A stretch of DNA of 64,000 nucleotides, taken from the NCBI RefSeq assembly GCF_026222555.1, contig NZ_CP098511.1, positions 1,283,501 through 1,347,500 on the forward strand, given 5' to 3'. Origin of the DNA: Aquimarina sp. ERC-38. Its GTDB lineage: Bacteria > Bacteroidota > Bacteroidia > Flavobacteriales > Flavobacteriaceae. The notes under the pieces are model-generated. The model saw nothing but the letters and a program-made list of their open reading frames with translations, did no database searches and was not told the origin of the DNA. Of this stretch, positions 19,028 through 29,709 are shown piece after piece (the first letter of the stretch is position 1; the number at the start of each line of letters is the position of its first letter). The translations under genes were made by a program, and so were the position numbers.

Positions 19028-21262
19028 CTAACTTTTCAGGTCAAAACGATCTGCATTCATTACTTTAACAAAAGCATTAATAAATTGTTCTATAAAAAGT
19101 TCTTCTCCCCCGTGTTCAGCTGCATACTCTTCTGCGATTGCGCGTAATTCCGTATTTGAACCAAAAATAAGGTCCGCTCGTGTAGCCGTATAAGTATCTT
19201 CACCAGTAATGCGATTCTTACCTTTAAAGGTTATACTATTTTCATCAATGGAACGCCAAGTGTAGGTGAAGTCTAATAGGTTGGTAAAAAAATCATTAGA
19301 TAATACTCCGGGTTTGTCCGTAAAAACACCGTTTTTAGAACCATCATAGTTTGCGTCTAAAACTCGTAGACCTCCTACTAGAGCAGTCATCTCAGGAATA
19401 GAAAGGTCAAGTAACTGTGCTCGGTCGATTAACATTTCTTCGGCAGCCGTTCCTTCTTGAGCTTTACTTACATAATTTCTAAAGCCATCCGCCCGTGGTT
19501 CCAGGTATCCAAAAGAATCCACGTCGGTTTTTTCCTGAAGCGCATCCACTCTTCCCGGGGTAAACGGTACTTGAACTTCTTTTCCAGCCTCTTTTGCAGC
19601 TTGCTCAATACCTACCGAACCACATAAAACAATTAAGTCTGCCATAGAAACCTCAAAATCCGACTGATCCTGGATGGACTTTAATGTATTCAATACCTTA
19701 TGCAACTGCTCCGGATTGTTTACTTCCCAATTGTTCTGCGGAGCCAAACGTATTCTTCCGCCATTAGCGCCTCCTCTTTTATCTGAATTCCTAAAGGTAG
19801 AAGCGGAAGCCCAGGAAATAGAAACAAGTTCGGATACAGATAATCCGGTTCCCCAAATGGAATTTTTTAAGGAAGCTACCTGCTCATCATTTAAGGTATA
19901 ACCATTTGTTTCAGGTAACGGGTCTTGCCAAAGTAATTCTTCGGTAGGAACTTCCGGTCCCAGATACCTGCTTACCGGCCCCATATCTCTGTGTGTTAAT
20001 TTATACCACGCACGGGCAAAAGCATCTTCCAGTTGTTCCGGGTGTTCTTTAAACCTTTTAGAAATTTTTAAAAATTCCGGATCTATTTTTAAAGCCATAT
20101 CTGCATCTGTCATCATTAAAGCTTGTGACTTAGATGCATCTCCAGCTGTTGGGGCTTTGGGAGCTCCGGAAGTTTGGGTAGGTGTCCACTGACTGGCACC
20201 AGCCGGGCTTACTGTTAATTCCCAATCATATTCCAGAAGTACTTTAAAATAGGTGTCATCCCATTGTGTAGGAGTTGGCGTCCAGGCCCCTTCCAGTCCC
20301 GAAGTGATAGCATGGTCCAGTACTCCGGTGTTGTAATGATTTTTCCAACCCATACTCATTTGTTCCATAGGCGCTCCATGTGGTTCTGGTCCTACGTATC
20401 GATCCGGATCTGCAGCACCATGTGCTTTCCCAAAGGTGTGTCCTCCGGCAGTTAACGCTACGATTTCTTCATCATTCATAGCCATACGCCCAAAGGTCTC
20501 ACGCATATCTCGTGCAGAACCTATAGGATCAGACGTACCGTCCGGACCTTCCGGATTTACGTAAATAAGTCCGTGGTTTGTTGCTCCTAAGGGTGCTTCT
20601 AACTTATCGCGTCCTTCTGCATATCTTTTATCATTGGCTAACCATTCCGTTTCAGACCCCCAGTAAATATCCTGTTCCGGCTCCCAAATATCTTCTCTTC
20701 CAGCACCATACCCAAAGGTTTTAAAACCCATAGACTCCAGGGCGCAATTACCCGCTAAGATCATTAAATCTGCCCAGGATAAACTTTTACCGTATTTCTT
20801 TTTAACTGGCCAAAGTAATAATCGAGCTTTGTCCAGGTTTCCGTTGTCCGGCCAACTGTTTAACGGGGCAAAACGCTGAGATCCCGAACTGGAACCTCCA
20901 CGACCATCGCCAATTCTATAGGTTCCTGCGCTATGCCAGGCCATACGAATTAAAAAAGGACCATAATGACCGTAATCTGCTGGCCACCACTCTTGCGAAT
21001 TGGTCATAAGTGCTATAACTTCATTTTTTAGAGTAGGAAAATCTATACTATTAAAAGCTTTTGCATAATCAAAATCTTTATGGAAAGGATTTGATTTTTC
21101 ACTATGTTGCCTTAATATATTTAATTTAAGTTCATTAGGCCACCAATCCCGAACGGAAGTTCCGTTACCAGCGGTGTTTTGTTGGGTACCTCCCAAAAAA
21201 GGACATTTTGCAGTTGCACTTGAATGATTAATATCCCAAACATTGGTATGCTTTTCTTTCAT
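19028..21262 (-). CDS. katG: Bifunctional catalase-peroxidase
   Basis: A 744-residue heme enzyme that removes hydrogen peroxide. The distal site [17 protein letters not shown] carries the catalytic Arg-Trp-His. The proximal heme ligand is in [12 protein letters not shown]. The Met-Tyr-Trp crosslink residues are all present: Trp in RMAWHS, Tyr in [12 protein letters not shown] and Met in EQMSMGWKN. The C-terminal, non-heme duplicated domain is full length. It is monocistronic with a strong terminator. The 640-base upstream gap may hold regulation, but no OxyR-type site was recognised. Confidence 0.97.
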   Translation of the reverse strand: MKEKHTNVWDINHSSATAKCPFLGGTQQNTAGNGTSVRDWWPNELKLNILRQHSEKSNPFHKDFDYAKAFNSIDFPTLKNEVIALMTNSQEWWPADYGHYGPFLIRMAWHSAGTYRIGDGRGGSSSGSQRFAPLNSWPDNGNLDKARLLLWPVKKKYGKSLSWADLMILAGNCALESMGFKTFGYGAGREDIWEPEQDIYWGSETEWLANDKRYAEGRDKLEAPLGATNHGLIYVNPEGPDGTSDPIGSARDMRETFGRMAMNDEEIVALTAGGHTFGKAHGAADPDRYVGPEPHGAPMEQMSMGWKNHYNTGVLDHAITSGLEGAWTPTPTQWDDTYFKVLLEYDWELTVSPAGASQWTPTQTSGAPKAPTAGDASKSQALMMTDADMALKIDPEFLKISKRFKEHPEQLEDAFARAWYKLTHRDMGPVSRYLGPEVPTEELLWQDPLPETNGYTLNDEQVASLKNSIWGTGLSVSELVSISWASASTFRNSDKRGGANGGRIRLAPQNNWEVNNPEQLHKVLNTLKSIQDQSDFEVSMADLIVLCGSVGIEQAAKEAGKEVQVPFTPGRVDALQEKTDVDSFGYLEPRADGFRNYVSKAQEGTAAEEMLIDRAQLLDLSIPEMTALVGGLRVLDANYDGSKNGVFTDKPGVLSNDFFTNLLDFTYTWRSIDENSITFKGKNRITGEDTYTATRADLIFGSNTELRAIAEEYAAEHGGEELFIEQFINAFVKVMNADRFDLKS

Positions 21263-21901
21263 AATAGTAAGATTTAAATTGTGTATCTAAATATATGAAA
21301 TATGCTACTATATTTTTAGCTTTATCATACTTTTAAACTTAAACACTATAAGTTTAATTTATTATTATTTAAAATTACTATTAATTTGTACTATGGATAA
21401 GTAAAACCCGTAAATAAAGTTTTATTGTATCTAATTTTGTCGTACATCTATTACATGATTAGTCTTTAAATAGGTGTAGTAACTGATATTCATTGAGTTT
21501 ATAGTAAAATTTTAATTATGTAACTGACTTAGTTATAGATTTATTAGATAAAATTTCAATTTTTTCTTTTGACAAGTTCTAGTAAGATCATTGCAGTATA
21601 TTGTTTTTTCAAATTTGTTGTTAAACATTTTGTTTAATCTTTATAGGTAGCCACATACTCTAATTGGAAAATAGGTTTGCAATAATTCTAAGTGTAATAA
21701 ATTACCATTTTATTAACTCCCTACTGCTAGGTTTCAAATGTCAAAAGAAGAATACCTGTATAACCATCAATGTTAATTAAAATGTAAAAAGAAGGTTTAT
21801 AATAATAAAGTAGTGATTGATTTTAATAAGTAACCTGTGGTACATTATATTAGCTTTCATATAAAAAGATATACCACAGGTCATTTTAATAGTATGAGAT
21901 T
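21263..21901. other. Long AT-rich intergenic region
   Basis: 639 bases between katG and the DUF1501 gene, both on the minus strand. No ORF of note, tRNA or repeat was recognised. Its low-coordinate end must hold the katG promoter; its high-coordinate end holds the DUF1501 terminator (21833-21881). Confidence 0.6.
21833..21881 (-). terminator. Terminator after the first DUF1501 gene
   Basis: A 10-bp perfect stem (ACCTGTGGTA / TACCACAGGT) around a 29-nt loop, 20 bases beyond the stop at 21902. There is no clean T run. Confidence 0.5.
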
Positions 21902-23512
21902 CTATAAGATCATTAAGGGTTTACTGAATACTCGCTGACCTATTTTAATTTTATAGATATATTGACCTTCATCCAGGCGAAGTCCTACCTTGGATTTTAC
22001 ATTAATTACATGCTTTCCACCGGTTAATATTTTGTTTTGTAAGGTCGCTACTTTTTGCCCTAACATATTAAACAACCGGATATCCACATGCATGGTATTT
22101 TGCAAATTTATATTTAAATAAGTTTGTCTATCTATATATGTTACCTTATGTTCAAAGATATCAGTGCTTATAAAATCAGTATTACTTCCTAAAGTTTTAT
22201 TACAACTAAAACCTAAAGATAATATATCGTAATTAGCACCTAGTAGAGCCGTATCTATAAGTTTAGGGTCTACGCACAACCATTCTTTTAAAACTGTAGC
22301 ATACATAGATCTAAAATCAGTGTTTGGTTTTAGATTACCATTTTTATTTAAATCCGAAAGATCCGGATGTTTACCTATAAAACCATTACCATCAAGCCCT
22401 GATCCGAATAACATAGTTTGAGAAGCGGTACCATGGTCTGTTCCCGCTGAACCGTTTTCTTCTACTCGTCGCCCGAACTCTGATATAGTCATAGATAGCA
22501 CTTTGTCATCCCAACCGGCATCCTTTAAATCATTATAGAAATTGGCAATAGTTTCTGATAAGGTAGTTATTAAAGTTTCATGTCTGTTAAGTTGATCGTT
22601 ATGCGTATCAAAACCGCCCAGTTCCACCATATACACTTTGGTCCCCAGATTTCCTTTGATCAAACGTGCTATAATACTTAACTGTTGTCCTAACTTGTCT
22701 TTAGAATAATTGCCAAAATCTGAGGATTTATCGAAAGCGTCATTAATAACACCCGCATAAGCAAAGGTGGCATTAGCTACTCCTTTAATATAACTTATTT
22801 TCTCCCCATGTGTACAATCAGGAATTTTAGTCATGTCGTATAACTCCCCGTTTCTAGCAATCTGGTATAACTTTTTAGGATCTGCTACGGCAAAAGCGTA
22901 GTTACTGTCTGCGGTATCAAAAATAAGGTTTCCGGCATTCCCAATCTGTATGGCAGTAGGCTTTTTAGGTGGGTTTGTAAGATAGTCCGGAAAAATTTGT
23001 TCGAAATACCTACCCATCCATCCTTCTTCATTTTCGCTTTTAGGATCTGTGGTTGCCCAGATATCCGATCCTTTAAAATGCGAAAGTGAGCTATTTTCGT
23101 AACCTACTCCATGCACGACTTTCATCATACCGTCCCCCCACATTCGTTCCAGTTTATTAGCATATTTTGCCATCCCGAAATCATCGTTAAACTTAAAAAG
23201 TTCATTTTCTTTAATACGTAGGGTAGGGCGTGCATTTGAATAAGTATCATAGTCATATAAAGGAACAATGGTATTTAACCCATCGTTGCCCCCTTTTAAT
23301 CGTATTAATACTAAAATTCGATCATTATCAGCAGTATTTATAGCAGCAGCAAGTGGAGAAGGTTTGGCAACCGAAAGAGCGGAATTAGCTAATGCCATGG
23401 TACCTCCACCTACTATACCTAAAGCTTGTAGAAAAGACCGACGGTTCCATTGTTTATGTTCTTCATGATTACAGGAGTCCGCAACATGAGTATTTTGCTT
23501 TTTTGTAGTCAT
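21902..23512 (-). CDS. DUF1501 family secreted protein with Tat signal and T9SS sorting domain (copy A)
   Basis: A 536-residue DUF1501 (sulfatase-fold-like) protein. The N-terminus has the twin-arginine motif NRRSFLQALGIVGGG, so it is probably exported folded. Domain landmarks are RLKGGNDGLNTIVPLYDYD, GVGYENSSLSHFKGSDIW, VELGGFDTHNDQ, MTISEFGRRVEENGSAGTDHGTA and GFIGKHPDL; the conserved Asp/His suggest a metal site. The C-terminal 80 residues (HVDIRLFNMLGQKVATL ... KPLMIL) are a T9SS sorting domain. It follows its DUF1800 partner by 11 bases. No enzymatic reaction is established for the family. Paralogous to the gene at 25138-26751. Confidence 0.88.
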   Translation of the reverse strand: MTTKKQNTHVADSCNHEEHKQWNRRSFLQALGIVGGGTMALANSALSVAKPSPLAAAINTADNDRILVLIRLKGGNDGLNTIVPLYDYDTYSNARPTLRIKENELFKFNDDFGMAKYANKLERMWGDGMMKVVHGVGYENSSLSHFKGSDIWATTDPKSENEEGWMGRYFEQIFPDYLTNPPKKPTAIQIGNAGNLIFDTADSNYAFAVADPKKLYQIARNGELYDMTKIPDCTHGEKISYIKGVANATFAYAGVINDAFDKSSDFGNYSKDKLGQQLSIIARLIKGNLGTKVYMVELGGFDTHNDQLNRHETLITTLSETIANFYNDLKDAGWDDKVLSMTISEFGRRVEENGSAGTDHGTASQTMLFGSGLDGNGFIGKHPDLSDLNKNGNLKPNTDFRSMYATVLKEWLCVDPKLIDTALLGANYDILSLGFSCNKTLGSNTDFISTDIFEHKVTYIDRQTYLNINLQNTMHVDIRLFNMLGQKVATLQNKILTGGKHVINVKSKVGLRLDEGQYIYKIKIGQRVFSKPLMIL

Positions 23513-23523
23513 CGTAGTTTGTG

Positions 23524-24987
23524 TTATTTAAGTTGAAATTCAGGGATTTTGATAATGTAATTTAGTAGTCGGTACATTTGAGTAGGCGTACTTGAAGAAC
23601 TACTTAGCACCCAGGTGCCATCAACAAAATAACTATCCGGTACCTGATCTTTAAAAATTTCTAATGCCTCTTCATACTCATCTTCATCAAATAATGCTTT
23701 AGGCATAAAAAAATCTACCAGTTTACGGCTCACATCCTTTACATCATTATTATTAGTACCTACAATATTAGTAGCTATTGTTCTGAACTGTTCTTTATCA
23801 TGCTTAAAAGCCCTATTTATATAATATAATATACGATCCCACCTGGCTACCAGGGTGCTGGAACCTATCCAACTCAAGTCTCCCTGCCAACCAGCTACAT
23901 CTATCGGATCTAATAAAGACTGACCTAAAAAAGCATTCCCTCCTCTTACTTTATCAAATATTTTAAAGGAGGCTTCCGTTTTTAGATCTAATTCCTTTAA
24001 AAAACAAATTTGCACATCCGCGGGACTCTTCACAATTACCCCGTAGGTGTTTTCATCAAAGAAATGCTGACTTTTGAATAGCCTTTTTAATACCGGGGCA
24101 ATTTCAAAATTGTTATTTTTAAAGGTGTTTGCAAGTTGATTTACTATATTTTTATTAATGTCCGGACTAATAAAATATGCATATAACTTTTTACAAATAA
24201 AGTTCGCAATAAGGTCAGGTTTTTCTTCAAATAAAATATCAATAACATCATTATACCCCCAATTACCGGTTCTGCCAAAGATTGTTTTAGGATCGTTATT
24301 AAACTTATTTTGATTAAAAGTTATCGGAGCCCAGACTTCGGTTCTATCATTATAACCGGTTAAAGCTTTGGAAGTTTCTACAATGTCCTCTTGCGTATAC
24401 CCATTATCTACTCCTAAAGTAAATAATTCATAAAGTTCACGGGCATAATTTTCATTAGGTTTTCTTTTAGTATTTTCCCTTCCGTTAAGATACACTAACA
24501 TGGCATTGGATAAACCAATATCTCTTGTAAAATCTTTAAAATTTCCTACGGCATGTAATTGTAGTAAATTATAGTACTGAAACATATAAGAAGGACTGTT
24601 ATATGACTGAGATTCAGTAACAAAATGATTACTCCAGAATAAAGTCATTCGGTCACGCAGGTCATTTTCAAATAGGTCTTCGGCCATTTGATTTTGCCAG
24701 TCTCTACGATACTGAAATATTTTTTTACTGGTTTTTTCAAATTGTTTTTTTGTCCAATTACCCCATGGTGGAGCAGTAGTCGGATTTTTAGCAACAGCTT
24801 CGTCTACTAAATTATCTACGACTTGAGATGGGGACTTGGTCAAAGCATCCGTAATTGTTGCTTTATTCGCACCAAAAGCAGCTCTTCTATATAAATGGGT
24901 TACTTTTTGCACGTTCCAGGGCTTTTTTCCTGAAGGTACAAAGGTAGCCAATGAGGAAGAGTTACAACTTGTAAGGGTTGTTTCCAT
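23524..24987 (-). CDS. DUF1800 family protein (copy A)
   Basis: A 487-residue DUF1800 protein, largely helical. Signature segments are KVTHLYRRAAFGAN, RDRMTLFWSNHFVT, YNLLQLHAVGNFKDFTRDIG, NENYARELYELFTLGVDNGYTQEDI and DPIDVAGWQGDLSW. There is no Sec signal peptide, although its partner DUF1501 has a Tat signal; co-export of a folded complex is an inference. It is the first gene of a two-gene operon with the DUF1501 gene 11 bases downstream. Function is unknown. Confidence 0.85.
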   Translation of the reverse strand: METTLTSCNSSSLATFVPSGKKPWNVQKVTHLYRRAAFGANKATITDALTKSPSQVVDNLVDEAVAKNPTTAPPWGNWTKKQFEKTSKKIFQYRRDWQNQMAEDLFENDLRDRMTLFWSNHFVTESQSYNSPSYMFQYYNLLQLHAVGNFKDFTRDIGLSNAMLVYLNGRENTKRKPNENYARELYELFTLGVDNGYTQEDIVETSKALTGYNDRTEVWAPITFNQNKFNNDPKTIFGRTGNWGYNDVIDILFEEKPDLIANFICKKLYAYFISPDINKNIVNQLANTFKNNNFEIAPVLKRLFKSQHFFDENTYGVIVKSPADVQICFLKELDLKTEASFKIFDKVRGGNAFLGQSLLDPIDVAGWQGDLSWIGSSTLVARWDRILYYINRAFKHDKEQFRTIATNIVGTNNNDVKDVSRKLVDFFMPKALFDEDEYEEALEIFKDQVPDSYFVDGTWVLSSSSSTPTQMYRLLNYIIKIPEFQLK

Positions 24988-25137
24988 ATATAGTTTGTGT
25001 TTAAGTTTAGTTATAACTGCTTACATCCTGGGAGGAAGGAAAAGCGTTATAAATTTATAGTATTTTATCGAATAAATTGTTGATTTGAAACATTTTAACA
25101 GTATTCTATAATTTATTATGAAAAATTATCTCCTTAT

Positions 25138-26751
25138 TTAGCTTATAAGTAAAGTATTGCTAAACTCTCCTTGATTCGTTTCAATACGATATAGATACTG
25201 TCCGGTACTTAACCGGGTTCCTATTTCTTCTTTAACATTAACAGTCGTTTGTCCTTCCAGCATCATCTCATTGCGTAACGTACCTATTTTCTGTCCTATA
25301 ATGTTAAAAAGTGAAATGTCTACATGAGTTGTTTCCGGATTATTAATATTAATATAGGTTTGATTGTCCGTATAAGTTACAACGTGGTTTAAACGTTCTC
25401 CGTCGAGAGGAATAGTATTAGTGCTTCCGGAACAGTTGAAGCCTAAATCCAATGATTCAAATTGCGCACCTAGAAGTGCCTTATCGACCACTTCTGCATT
25501 TACACAAAGCCATTCTTTCATCACCGTTGAGTATACTTGTCTAAAGTCATTAGTATTAGATACATTGCCTCCGCGGGTTAAGTTAGAAAGACTAGGATGA
25601 TCTCCTATAAAACCATTACCGTTTAACCCGGTACCAAAAAACATAATGGGGGCTGCTGTACCGTGATCAGTGCCTAATGAACCGTTTTCTTTAAACCTTC
25701 TGCCAAATTCTGATATGGTCATGGTTAATACTTTATCATCCCACCCGGCATCTGCCAGGTCTGCATAAAAATTGGTAATACCTTCGGATAAAGAATTTAA
25801 CAATTTCTGATGACGTTGTATTTGATCATTATGGGTGTCAAAACCACCTAATGTAACCATAAATACCTTTGTGCCTAAATTTCCTTTTATTAATCGAGCA
25901 ATAATACGTAATTGTCTGGCAAAACCATCATCTTCCAGATACCCGGCAAAATCCGAACTTCGGTTAAAAGCTGCTGAAATTTCATCTGCATAGTTGTAGG
26001 TAACATTAGTAGTTTCTCGTAAAAACTTTAACTTTTCGCCATAGGTACAGTCCGGTAGGTTATTCAAGTCATAAAAAGTTTCGTTTTCTATAATTTGCTC
26101 TAAACGTTCCGGATTGGAAATAGCAAATGAAAAGTGATTGTCCGGTCCCCTAAAAATCAGATTACCTATACTTCCTATCTGGATGGAAGGTGGCGCTGCC
26201 GGGGGATTAAATAAATAATCCGGATACAAATCCTGAAAATAACGTCCCATAAATCCGGAACGCTCTCTCTCAGTTATATTGGTATTTGCCCAAATATCGG
26301 TTCCTTTAAAATGCGATAAACTCTGATCTTCATAACCTACGCCATGTACAACTTTCATTTGTCCGTCTCCCCACATATTTTCCAGTTTATTCATGGGTTT
26401 GGGCATGGCAAACTGGTCTTTTTCCAGGTTGATAAATTCACTGGGCGGAATTTTGATTAAGGGTCGGGCATTTGCATAAGTGTCGTAGTCGTACACCGGC
26501 ACAATGGTATTAAACCCGTCGTTACCTCCGCCCAGGCGACAAATAATTAAGATTTTATCATTTTCAGTTTCACTTAGGGCTACAGAGAGAGGTGAGGGCC
26601 GGGAAACAGTCAGGTTACTATTAGCCAGCATCATACTTCCTCCGCCTACTAAGCCTAATGCTTGTAGGAAAGACCTGCGATTCCAGGCTTTATGTTCATC
26701 AGGGTTGCAGGTGCCGTTTGTAGTTCTGGTATGGTTATGTTGTGTAGACAT
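25138..26751 (-). CDS. DUF1501 family secreted protein with Tat signal and T9SS sorting domain (copy B)
   Basis: A 537-residue paralogue of copy A, alignable end to end. The Tat motif is NRRSFLQALGLVGGG. Shared landmarks are RLGGGNDGFNTIVPVYDYD, GVGYEDQSLSHFKGTDIW, VTLGGFDTHNDQ, MTISEFGRRFKENGSLGTDHGTA and GFIGDHPSL. The C-terminus (HVDISLFNIIGQKIGTL ... NTLLIS) is a T9SS sorting domain. It lies 6 bases downstream of its own DUF1800 partner. The number of substitutions relative to copy A shows the duplication is not recent. Confidence 0.88.
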   Translation of the reverse strand: MSTQHNHTRTTNGTCNPDEHKAWNRRSFLQALGLVGGGSMMLANSNLTVSRPSPLSVALSETENDKILIICRLGGGNDGFNTIVPVYDYDTYANARPLIKIPPSEFINLEKDQFAMPKPMNKLENMWGDGQMKVVHGVGYEDQSLSHFKGTDIWANTNITERERSGFMGRYFQDLYPDYLFNPPAAPPSIQIGSIGNLIFRGPDNHFSFAISNPERLEQIIENETFYDLNNLPDCTYGEKLKFLRETTNVTYNYADEISAAFNRSSDFAGYLEDDGFARQLRIIARLIKGNLGTKVFMVTLGGFDTHNDQIQRHQKLLNSLSEGITNFYADLADAGWDDKVLTMTISEFGRRFKENGSLGTDHGTAAPIMFFGTGLNGNGFIGDHPSLSNLTRGGNVSNTNDFRQVYSTVMKEWLCVNAEVVDKALLGAQFESLDLGFNCSGSTNTIPLDGERLNHVVTYTDNQTYININNPETTHVDISLFNIIGQKIGTLRNEMMLEGQTTVNVKEEIGTRLSTGQYLYRIETNQGEFSNTLLIS

Positions 26752-26757
26752 GGGGCT

Positions 26758-28287
26758 TTATTTTAATTGGAATTCGGGGGTAATAGCTATATGATTTAGA
26801 AGGGCGGCAATTTGATCCGGAACTCCCATTAAATCCAGGGTCCAAATATTAGGTGCAATTGCATCAGGTTCATAATAATTTTCCGGGTATGTATCACCTT
26901 TAAATACACCGACCGCTTCGTTAAACAAGGTATCATCTTCTAATCCGCGAGGAAGAAAGTAGTTAAGGATCGCTCGAACTACAATAGTCACATCATCTGC
27001 CTGATAGCTATTATTAATAACACCATCGGCAAGGGTATTGATAGGTAAGTTCATTACAAAATCCCGTAATTGTGCATTATTGGTAACTCTCGCCCGATTG
27101 ATCATTTGTGCAATACTCTCCCATCTTCCTATTAATAAATCAGGACTGATCCAGTCTTCATCTCCCTGCCAGCCTTCTACATCAATTGGGTTTAATACTT
27201 CCTGACCCAGCATTCGGGTATTACCATTTAAGAAATCAATATGATTAAAATCAGCTCCGTAGTTAAAACCTAATTCGGTTTGATAACATAATAAAAGGTC
27301 ACACGGGCTTTTTATGATTGATCCGGTAGCTTCTTTATCAAAAAAATGTTCGCTTTTAAAAAGTTGGCGAAGTACCGGTGCTATTTCAAAATTGTTATTG
27401 ATAAAAGTTTGCGCCATTTGTGCCACAATACCTTCATTACAATTAAAGCTTACAAAATACCGGTATAATTTTTCACAAATAAAATTAGCAATAAGCGTCT
27501 CTCTCTGTTCAAAAAGAATGTCAATGGCATCATCATATCCCCAATTACCCGTTCGGTTAAAAATAGATTTTGAATCCGTACTGAATTTGTCAGCGGTAAA
27601 AAGAATATCTCCCCACGGGATTTTATTTGTATCAACGTACCCGGTTAGAGCTTTAGCTGTTTGCTGAATATCAGTTTCAGTATAACCATTATCTACGCCA
27701 AGAGTGAAGAGTTCATAAAGTTCACGAGCGTAATTTTCATTAGGTCGATCTTTGGTACTTTGATTTCCGTTAAGGTAAGCAAGCATCGCATTACTAATTC
27801 CAATATCATAGGTAAAATCTTTAAAGTTACCCAATGCATGTAGTTGTAATAAGCTATAATATTGAAATTGATAGGCCGGACTTCGGTACACCCGATCTTC
27901 AGTTACAAAATGATTGCTCCAGAAAAGCGTTAAGCGATCCCGAACCTGATTTTGTAATAAATCCTGAATCATGGTAATCCTACCTTGATTCCGGTAATAA
28001 GAATTATTAAAATCTTTATTTGCTTTCTCCGCAGCGTCAAACTGATCCTTATTCCAGTTCCCCCATTCGGGAATGGCAGTAGGGGGTAATACCAGGGCAT
28101 TATCTATTAACTCGTCAATAAGTGCTGACGGATCTTCTTGAATAAGGGCATTCTGAACCTGTTCTTTTGTAGCTCCAAATGCAATTCTACGGTATAAATG
28201 ATTAATTTTACGTACGGTCCATGGATTTTCCGAAGTAGGAATGTAGGGGTCCAAAGATGCAACGTTACAGTTGGTATCGGTGGTCAT
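26758..28287 (-). CDS. DUF1800 family protein (copy B)
   Basis: A 509-residue paralogue of the 23524-24987 gene, with the same motif order: KINHLYRRIAFGAT, RDRLTLFWSNHFVT, YSLLQLHALGNFKDFTYDIG, NENYARELYELFTLGVDNGYTETDI and NPIDVEGWQGDEDW. It is slightly longer through insertions in the second half. No Sec signal is visible. It heads a two-gene operon with DUF1501 copy B, divergent from the LD-carboxypeptidase gene across a 97-base gap. Confidence 0.85.
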   Translation of the reverse strand: MTTDTNCNVASLDPYIPTSENPWTVRKINHLYRRIAFGATKEQVQNALIQEDPSALIDELIDNALVLPPTAIPEWGNWNKDQFDAAEKANKDFNNSYYRNQGRITMIQDLLQNQVRDRLTLFWSNHFVTEDRVYRSPAYQFQYYSLLQLHALGNFKDFTYDIGISNAMLAYLNGNQSTKDRPNENYARELYELFTLGVDNGYTETDIQQTAKALTGYVDTNKIPWGDILFTADKFSTDSKSIFNRTGNWGYDDAIDILFEQRETLIANFICEKLYRYFVSFNCNEGIVAQMAQTFINNNFEIAPVLRQLFKSEHFFDKEATGSIIKSPCDLLLCYQTELGFNYGADFNHIDFLNGNTRMLGQEVLNPIDVEGWQGDEDWISPDLLIGRWESIAQMINRARVTNNAQLRDFVMNLPINTLADGVINNSYQADDVTIVVRAILNYFLPRGLEDDTLFNEAVGVFKGDTYPENYYEPDAIAPNIWTLDLMGVPDQIAALLNHIAITPEFQLK

Positions 28288-28384
28288 AGTTCGTTATTTG
28301 GTAGTTAAGGGCTAATTAACGACAACAATATACTACTATTTAACGAAAACAACTGTTAATTAGTGCAATAGGTGATAAAAAAAT

Positions 28385-29281
28385 ATGAAGTTTCCGCAGT
28401 TTTTAAAAAAAGGTGATCAGATAGCCGTGGTTTGTCCTGCCCGAAAGATTGATTATCGAATGATCGAAGCTTCGGTTGGGATTATTAAAAATCAGGGATT
28501 TATCCCAGTAATTGGAGAGACCGTGGGTAAATCAAATCATCAATTTGCCGGAACTGATGAGGAAAGATTACAGGATTTACAAAAGCAATTAGATACGCCT
28601 GCGATTAAAGCTATTTGGTGCGCCCGGGGTGGCTACGGAACTGTCCGGATTATCGACCAACTTGATTTTACGGAGTTTTTAAAACATCCGAAATGGATTA
28701 TTGGCTACTCGGATATTACCGTACTGCATTCGCATCTTCATAACCTGTCGGTGGCTTCTATGCACGGGCCACTGGCTTTGGATTTGTACCAGTGTTCTCA
28801 TAAAGCTATTGACACTTTTACCGAGTTGCTTTCCGGTCAAAAGAAGACGATCATTTTAAAAAGTTCAAAGAAAAATAAAATTGGTAAAGCAAGCGGGCAA
28901 TTGGTAGGAGGGAACTTGTCTATGTTGTATTCTCTTTGTGGTTCTCCAACTACTATTGATACCCGGGGCAAAATTCTTTGTATCGAAGACCTGGATGAAT
29001 ATTTATATCATATGGATCGGATGCTTCAAAATTTAAAAAGAAACGGTTATTTTGATCAGTTAAAAGGCTTAATTGTAGGCGGAATGACAAGTATGCATGA
29101 TAATACGGTACCTTTTGGAAAGAAAGCAAAAAGTATTATTTTGGAAGTGGTTAAAGAATATGATTTCCCAGTGGTATTTAATTTTCCTATGGGACATGTG
29201 GATGATAATTTGGCGCTTATTCTGGGAGCTGAAGTAGAATTAAAGGTAGAGAAAGAAGAGGTTTGTTTTAGGTATGTGTGA
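28385..29281 (+). CDS. Muramoyltetrapeptide LD-carboxypeptidase (S66 family)
   Basis: A 298-residue S66 peptidase that removes the terminal D-Ala from muropeptide tetrapeptides during peptidoglycan recycling. The nucleophile is Ser109 in WIIGYSDITVLHS; the partner Glu is in LCIEDLDEYLYHMDRML and the His in FPMGHVDDN. The fold start FLKKGDQIAVVCPARK is typical. There is no signal peptide, so it is cytoplasmic. It is followed by the degenerate repeat tract rather than a terminator. Confidence 0.92.
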   Translation: MKFPQFLKKGDQIAVVCPARKIDYRMIEASVGIIKNQGFIPVIGETVGKSNHQFAGTDEERLQDLQKQLDTPAIKAIWCARGGYGTVRIIDQLDFTEFLKHPKWIIGYSDITVLHSHLHNLSVASMHGPLALDLYQCSHKAIDTFTELLSGQKKTIILKSSKKNKIGKASGQLVGGNLSMLYSLCGSPTTIDTRGKILCIEDLDEYLYHMDRMLQNLKRNGYFDQLKGLIVGGMTSMHDNTVPFGKKAKSIILEVVKEYDFPVVFNFPMGHVDDNLALILGAEVELKVEKEEVCFRYV

Positions 29282-29709
29282 GGTAGTAGTGAGATGTTAG
29301 TATGGAGTATTGAGATTTTTTATTTTGAAAGATAGATGCTAGAAACTAGATGCTAGAGAATAGAAACCCAGAATGAGGAAAAAATAGAATCAAGAATCAG
29401 GATTCAAGAGAAAATGGAGTAGATAGCTGAAAAGAGAAGCTAGAGAATGGATATTTAAGATTAGAAAATGAAAATAGAATCAAAATTTAGGAGTAAAGGG
29501 GGTTAGATAAGAGAAACTAGATGCTAGAGACTAGAGATTTGTGTACTATAATCAAGAATCAGCAACCAAGATACTAGAACCAGGATTTAGGATAGAAGAG
29601 CTTAAAATTTTAGCTTGGAAATGCTTTTATTCTTTTTATTTTGATAATTATTAGATGGAACTTAGAGATAATACTTATACCTTTTGGCTAAAAACTAATG
29701 AACTAAAAC
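29282..29709. repeat. Purine-rich tract of degenerate CTAGA/GAATCAAGA repeats
   Basis: About 400 bases with strong purine bias on this strand and many imperfect copies of short units: ATGCTAGAGA, GAAACTAGATGCTAGAG, AGAATCAAGAATCAGGATT. It ends in CTTTTGGCTAAAAACTAAT just before yraN, which resembles the sequence downstream of the four-helix-bundle gene (8718-8733). No ORF is present. It may be the remains of a similar insertion unit. Confidence 0.5.
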
